Positions 61,851-64,000 of a stretch of DNA of 64,000 nucleotides are shown here, in pieces. The stretch spans positions 124,001-188,000 of the forward strand of contig NZ_FYEE01000002.1 in NCBI RefSeq assembly GCF_900187645.1, in the 5' to 3' direction. The notes beneath the pieces were generated by a model that did not search any database, was not told the DNA's origin, and saw only the letters and a program-made list of their open reading frames with translations. Source of the stretch: Pseudomonas sp. Irchel 3E20. GTDB lineage: Bacteria; Pseudomonadota; Gammaproteobacteria; Pseudomonadales; Pseudomonadaceae. Position 1 is the stretch's first letter; each line of letters begins with the position of its first letter. The translations under genes were made by a program, and so were the position numbers.

Positions 61851-64000
61851 ATGGCAACGCTCATCGGTATCGTCAGTCAGGTAGTGGGTCAGGTTTACGC
61901 AGTGGCGAGCAACGGTGCCAAGCGCGCCCTGGTCGAGGGCGACCGGCTGTTTGCCGGGGAAACGCTGGATACCGGCGCCTCCGGCGCGGTGGCCGTGCGC
62001 TTGCAGAACGGCCAGGAATTGACCCTCGGCCGTGGCAGCGAGCTGCAATTGAGTGCCGACCTGCTCAGCGACAAGGTGCCCCACGTCGTCGCCGCTGAAA
62101 GCACCACGCCGAGCCAGGCGCAATTGACGGACGTCGAGCAATTGCAAAAAGCCATCGCCGCTGGCGCCGACCCCACCCAAACCGGCGAAGCCACCGCGGC
62201 CGGCCCCGGTAGCCCCGGCGGTACGGGCGGCGCGGAGGGCGGCGGCCACACCTTTGTATTGCTCGAAGAAGTGGCGGGCCGGGTGGATCCCGTCATCGGC
62301 TTCCCCACCGCCGGGTTCAACGGTATTCCCGAATTCGTCCCGCAGATCATCGACCCGGTGCCAGAGGACACCACGCCCCCCATCGTGCCGCCCAACAACG
62401 AAGTGAGCCTGGGCGGGCTCGCGGTGGAGGGCGGCGAACTGACCCTCAACGAAGCCAACCTGCAACAGGGCTCGGCCAGCGACCCGGCGGCCCTGACCCA
62501 AAGCGGCAGCTTCAATGTGTCGGCCCCCGATGGCCTGCTCAACCTCAGCGTGGGCGGCATCAGCGTGGTCAGCGGCGGAGTGGCCGCGCTCTTTCCGCAG
62601 TCGATCACCACCCAACTGGGCAACACCCTGACCATCACCGGCTACAACCCGGCCACGGGCGTGGTCACCTACAGCTACACCCTCAACGGCAACGAAACCC
62701 ACTCAGCGGCCGACGGCGCCAACAACCTGAACGAACAGTTCACGGTGGTGGCCAGCGACACCAACGGCGACACCGCCACCGGCTCGCTGGACATCAACAT
62801 CACCGACGACCTGCCCAACGCGGCCAACGACAGCAACGCCGGCGTCGGCTCCGAAAGCCAACTGACCCTCGCCGGCAACGTGCTGACCAACGACGTACAA
62901 GGCGCCGACCGCGTGGCCAGCGGCCCGGTGACGGCCGGCACCTACACCGGCACCTACGGCACCCTCGTGCTGGCGGCCGATGGCAGCTACACCTATACCC
63001 TCAACCCCACGGGCGCGGCGTTTTTGGCCCTCAAGGGCGATGGTAGCGGCACCGAAACCTTCACCTACACCCTCACCGACTCGGACGGCGACACCAGTAC
63101 CGCCAACCTGGTGCTCAACGTCCACAACAACGACGACCCCGCGACCCTCGACGGCCTCAAAGTCGAAGGCGCCGAACTGACCTTCTATGAAAACGCCCTG
63201 AGCGACGGCTCGGCGCCAGGCAGCAGCCCGCTGACTCAGGGTGGCTCCTTCACCGTCACCGCACTCGACGGCGTACAAACCCTGACCGTGGGCGGTATCA
63301 ACGTAGTCACCGGCGGCGTGGCAGCGACTTTCCCACAGGTGTTTACCACCGACCTGGGTAATACCCTGACCATCACCGGGTACAACCCGGCGACTGGCGT
63401 GGTCACCTACACCTACACCCTCAACGACAACGAAGCCCACGCCCCGGGCGCCGGCACCAACAGCCTGGGGGAAAACTTCACCGTTACCCTGGTGGACAGC
63501 AACGGCACCACAGCCACCGACTCCCTGGACGTGAACATCGTCGACGATGTGCCAACGGCCAAAGACGACAGCAACACCCAAACCGCCACCGAGACGCTGA
63601 CGTCGTTGACCGGCAATGTGCTGGACAACGACATCCAAGGCGCCGACCGCGTAACCACCGGCCCATCGGCCGGCCCCATTACCGGCGGTACCTTTACTGG
63701 CACCTACGGCACCCTGGTTCTGGGGGCGAACGGTACTTATACCTACACCCTCGACCCCAACAATCCCGCCTTCAAGGCACTGACCACGGATTCCACCGAG
63801 ACCTTTACCTACACCTTCACGGATAAGGACGGCGACACCAGCACCGCGAATTTGGTGCTCAACGTCCACAACAACGATGACCCAGTGGTGATCGATGGCC
63901 TGAAAGTGGACGGCGGGGAAGTCACGCTGTACGAAAAAGCGCTCTCAGACGGTTCTGCTCCGGGCAGCTCGCCGCTGACCCAGGGCGGTTCCTTTACCGT
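61851..64000 (+). CDS. Giant LapA-type repetitive adhesin, N-terminal part
   Basis: An uninterrupted frame of 716 codons runs off the right edge. Residues 1-190 form a retention module: MATLIGIVSQVVGQVYAVAS, EGDRLFAGETLDTGASG and a linker ending DPTQTGEATAAGPG, followed by GGGHTFVLLEEV and VDPVIGFPTAGFN. TAAG at residues 115-118 is the motif cleaved by LapG-type proteases between the alanines. From residue 189 on there are tandem repeats (next entry). There is no classical signal peptide, as expected for a type I substrate whose secretion signal is C-terminal and outside the window. The ATG at 61851 has GGAGGA 6 bases upstream; another ATG is too close. Divergent from the exporter operon. Confidence 0.93.
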   Translation, partial: MATLIGIVSQVVGQVYAVASNGAKRALVEGDRLFAGETLDTGASGAVAVRLQNGQELTLGRGSELQLSADLLSDKVPHVVAAESTTPSQAQLTDVEQLQKAIAAGADPTQTGEATAAGPGSPGGTGGAEGGGHTFVLLEEVAGRVDPVIGFPTAGFNGIPEFVPQIIDPVPEDTTPPIVPPNNEVSLGGLAVEGGELTLNEANLQQGSASDPAALTQSGSFNVSAPDGLLNLSVGGISVVSGGVAALFPQSITTQLGNTLTITGYNPATGVVTYSYTLNGNETHSAADGANNLNEQFTVVASDTNGDTATGSLDINITDDLPNAANDSNAGVGSESQLTLAGNVLTNDVQGADRVASGPVTAGTYTGTYGTLVLAADGSYTYTLNPTGAAFLALKGDGSGTETFTYTLTDSDGDTSTANLVLNVHNNDDPATLDGLKVEGAELTFYENALSDGSAPGSSPLTQGGSFTVTALDGVQTLTVGGINVVTGGVAATFPQVFTTDLGNTLTITGYNPATGVVTYTYTLNDNEAHAPGAGTNSLGENFTVTLVDSNGTTATDSLDVNIVDDVPTAKDDSNTQTATETLTSLTGNVLDNDIQGADRVTTGPSAGPITGGTFTGTYGTLVLGANGTYTYTLDPNNPAFKALTTDSTETFTYTFTDKDGDTSTANLVLNVHNNDDPVVIDGLKVDGGEVTLYEKALSDGSAPGSSPLTQGGSFT
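62415..64000 (+). repeat. Tandem ~247-residue adhesin repeats
   Basis: Unit 1 (62415-63152, 246 codons), unit 2 (63153-63896, 248 codons) and the start of unit 3 (63897 on). Each unit has a T1SS-143-like half, with LGNTLTITGYNPATGVVTY in both, and a VCBS/cadherin-like half ending DGDTSTANLVLNVHNNDDP in both. Units 2 and 3 share SDGSAPGSSPLTQGGSFT. Aspartate and asparagine clusters suggest calcium binding. Confidence 0.9.

Noticed and set aside
61638..63869. Long open frames of 354 and 388 codons on the minus strand opposite the adhesin
   Set aside because: They arise from the repetitive, GC-biased adhesin sequence read backwards. The plus strand has a continuous frame with ribosome site, retention module and repeats, and the antisense products look like low-complexity Gly/Val/Gln-rich shadows.
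1..64000. CRISPR arrays, tRNA genes, insertion sequences or prophage
   Set aside because: The only repeats seen are REP pairs and adhesin repeats; no spaced direct repeats, cloverleaf, transposase or phage genes were recognised.

Overview
The window reads as a stretch of chromosome from a high-GC Pseudomonas of the fluorescens group. The evidence is family content: a DUF3509 protein, the N-acetylglutaminylglutamine amide (NAGGN) osmoprotectant genes, a CsrA/RsmA-family paralogue, an OprO/OprP-type porin, a LapA-type giant adhesin with its own type I exporter, and many REP hairpins ('gggagcgagcctgctcgcga' and variants) between genes. Much of the gene order (hydrolase-aroC-MFS-mtnBDC ... speE-LTA-synthase-like; hrpA ... 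fabH-like-ECF sigma-porin) matches what I remember of P. aeruginosa. That is recollection, not a search.

Layout. 0-6.7 kb: a truncated EamA transporter, a membrane-anchored unknown, a periplasmic hydrolase, aroC, an MFS carrier overlapping mtnB, then mtnD and mtnC (methionine salvage). 6.9-13.3 kb: a HTH-only LuxR-type regulator, DUF3509, an acyl-CoA synthetase, an ankyrin protein, two small unknowns, a DNA-alkyl repair protein and speE. 13.7-19 kb: an LtaS-like membrane phosphotransferase, a 50-residue DUF3309 gene, a short-chain dehydrogenase, a YnfA-like membrane protein, a CsrA paralogue, a YheU-like protein and a secreted nuclease. 19-24.5 kb: the NAGGN operon (amidotransferase, dipeptide synthetase, M42 peptidase), then a small gene that looks frameshifted. 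24.5-36.8 kb: mnmC, polyphosphate:AMP phosphotransferase, thiolase, EamA carrier, aceK and hrpA. 37-42.7 kb: KAS III-like enzyme, ECF sigma factor with a zinc-finger anti-sigma, phosphate/polyphosphate porin, N-acyltransferase and aqpZ. 42.8-50.6 kb: a minus-strand run (LysR regulator, hydrolase, periplasmic cyclophilin, ABC exporter), then a small exported protein, azoR, a second EamA carrier and an MscS-type channel. 50.7-56.4 kb: DEAD-box helicase, small exported and lipoproteins, CvfB and a DTW-domain tRNA modifier.

The right end (56.4-64.0 kb) is the most notable accessory region. An outer-membrane TolC-like protein, ABC exporter and HlyD-like adaptor form a minus-strand operon. Divergent from it is a very large repetitive adhesin that runs off the window. 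Its first ~190 residues form a retention module with a TAAG motif of the type cut by LapG, followed by tandem ~247-residue repeats. No lapD or lapG gene lies beside the exporter genes in this window, so this may be a second LapA-type (MapA-like) system rather than the classical lap cluster.

No tRNA, rRNA, CRISPR array, transposase or prophage was recognised. Non-coding signals of interest include a 126-bp tandem duplication of a REP pair, two inverted repeats that would pair with the ribosome-binding sites of the ynfA-like and azoR genes, three convergent gene pairs whose stop codons overlap or share a palindrome, and an intrinsic terminator with no gene ahead of it.
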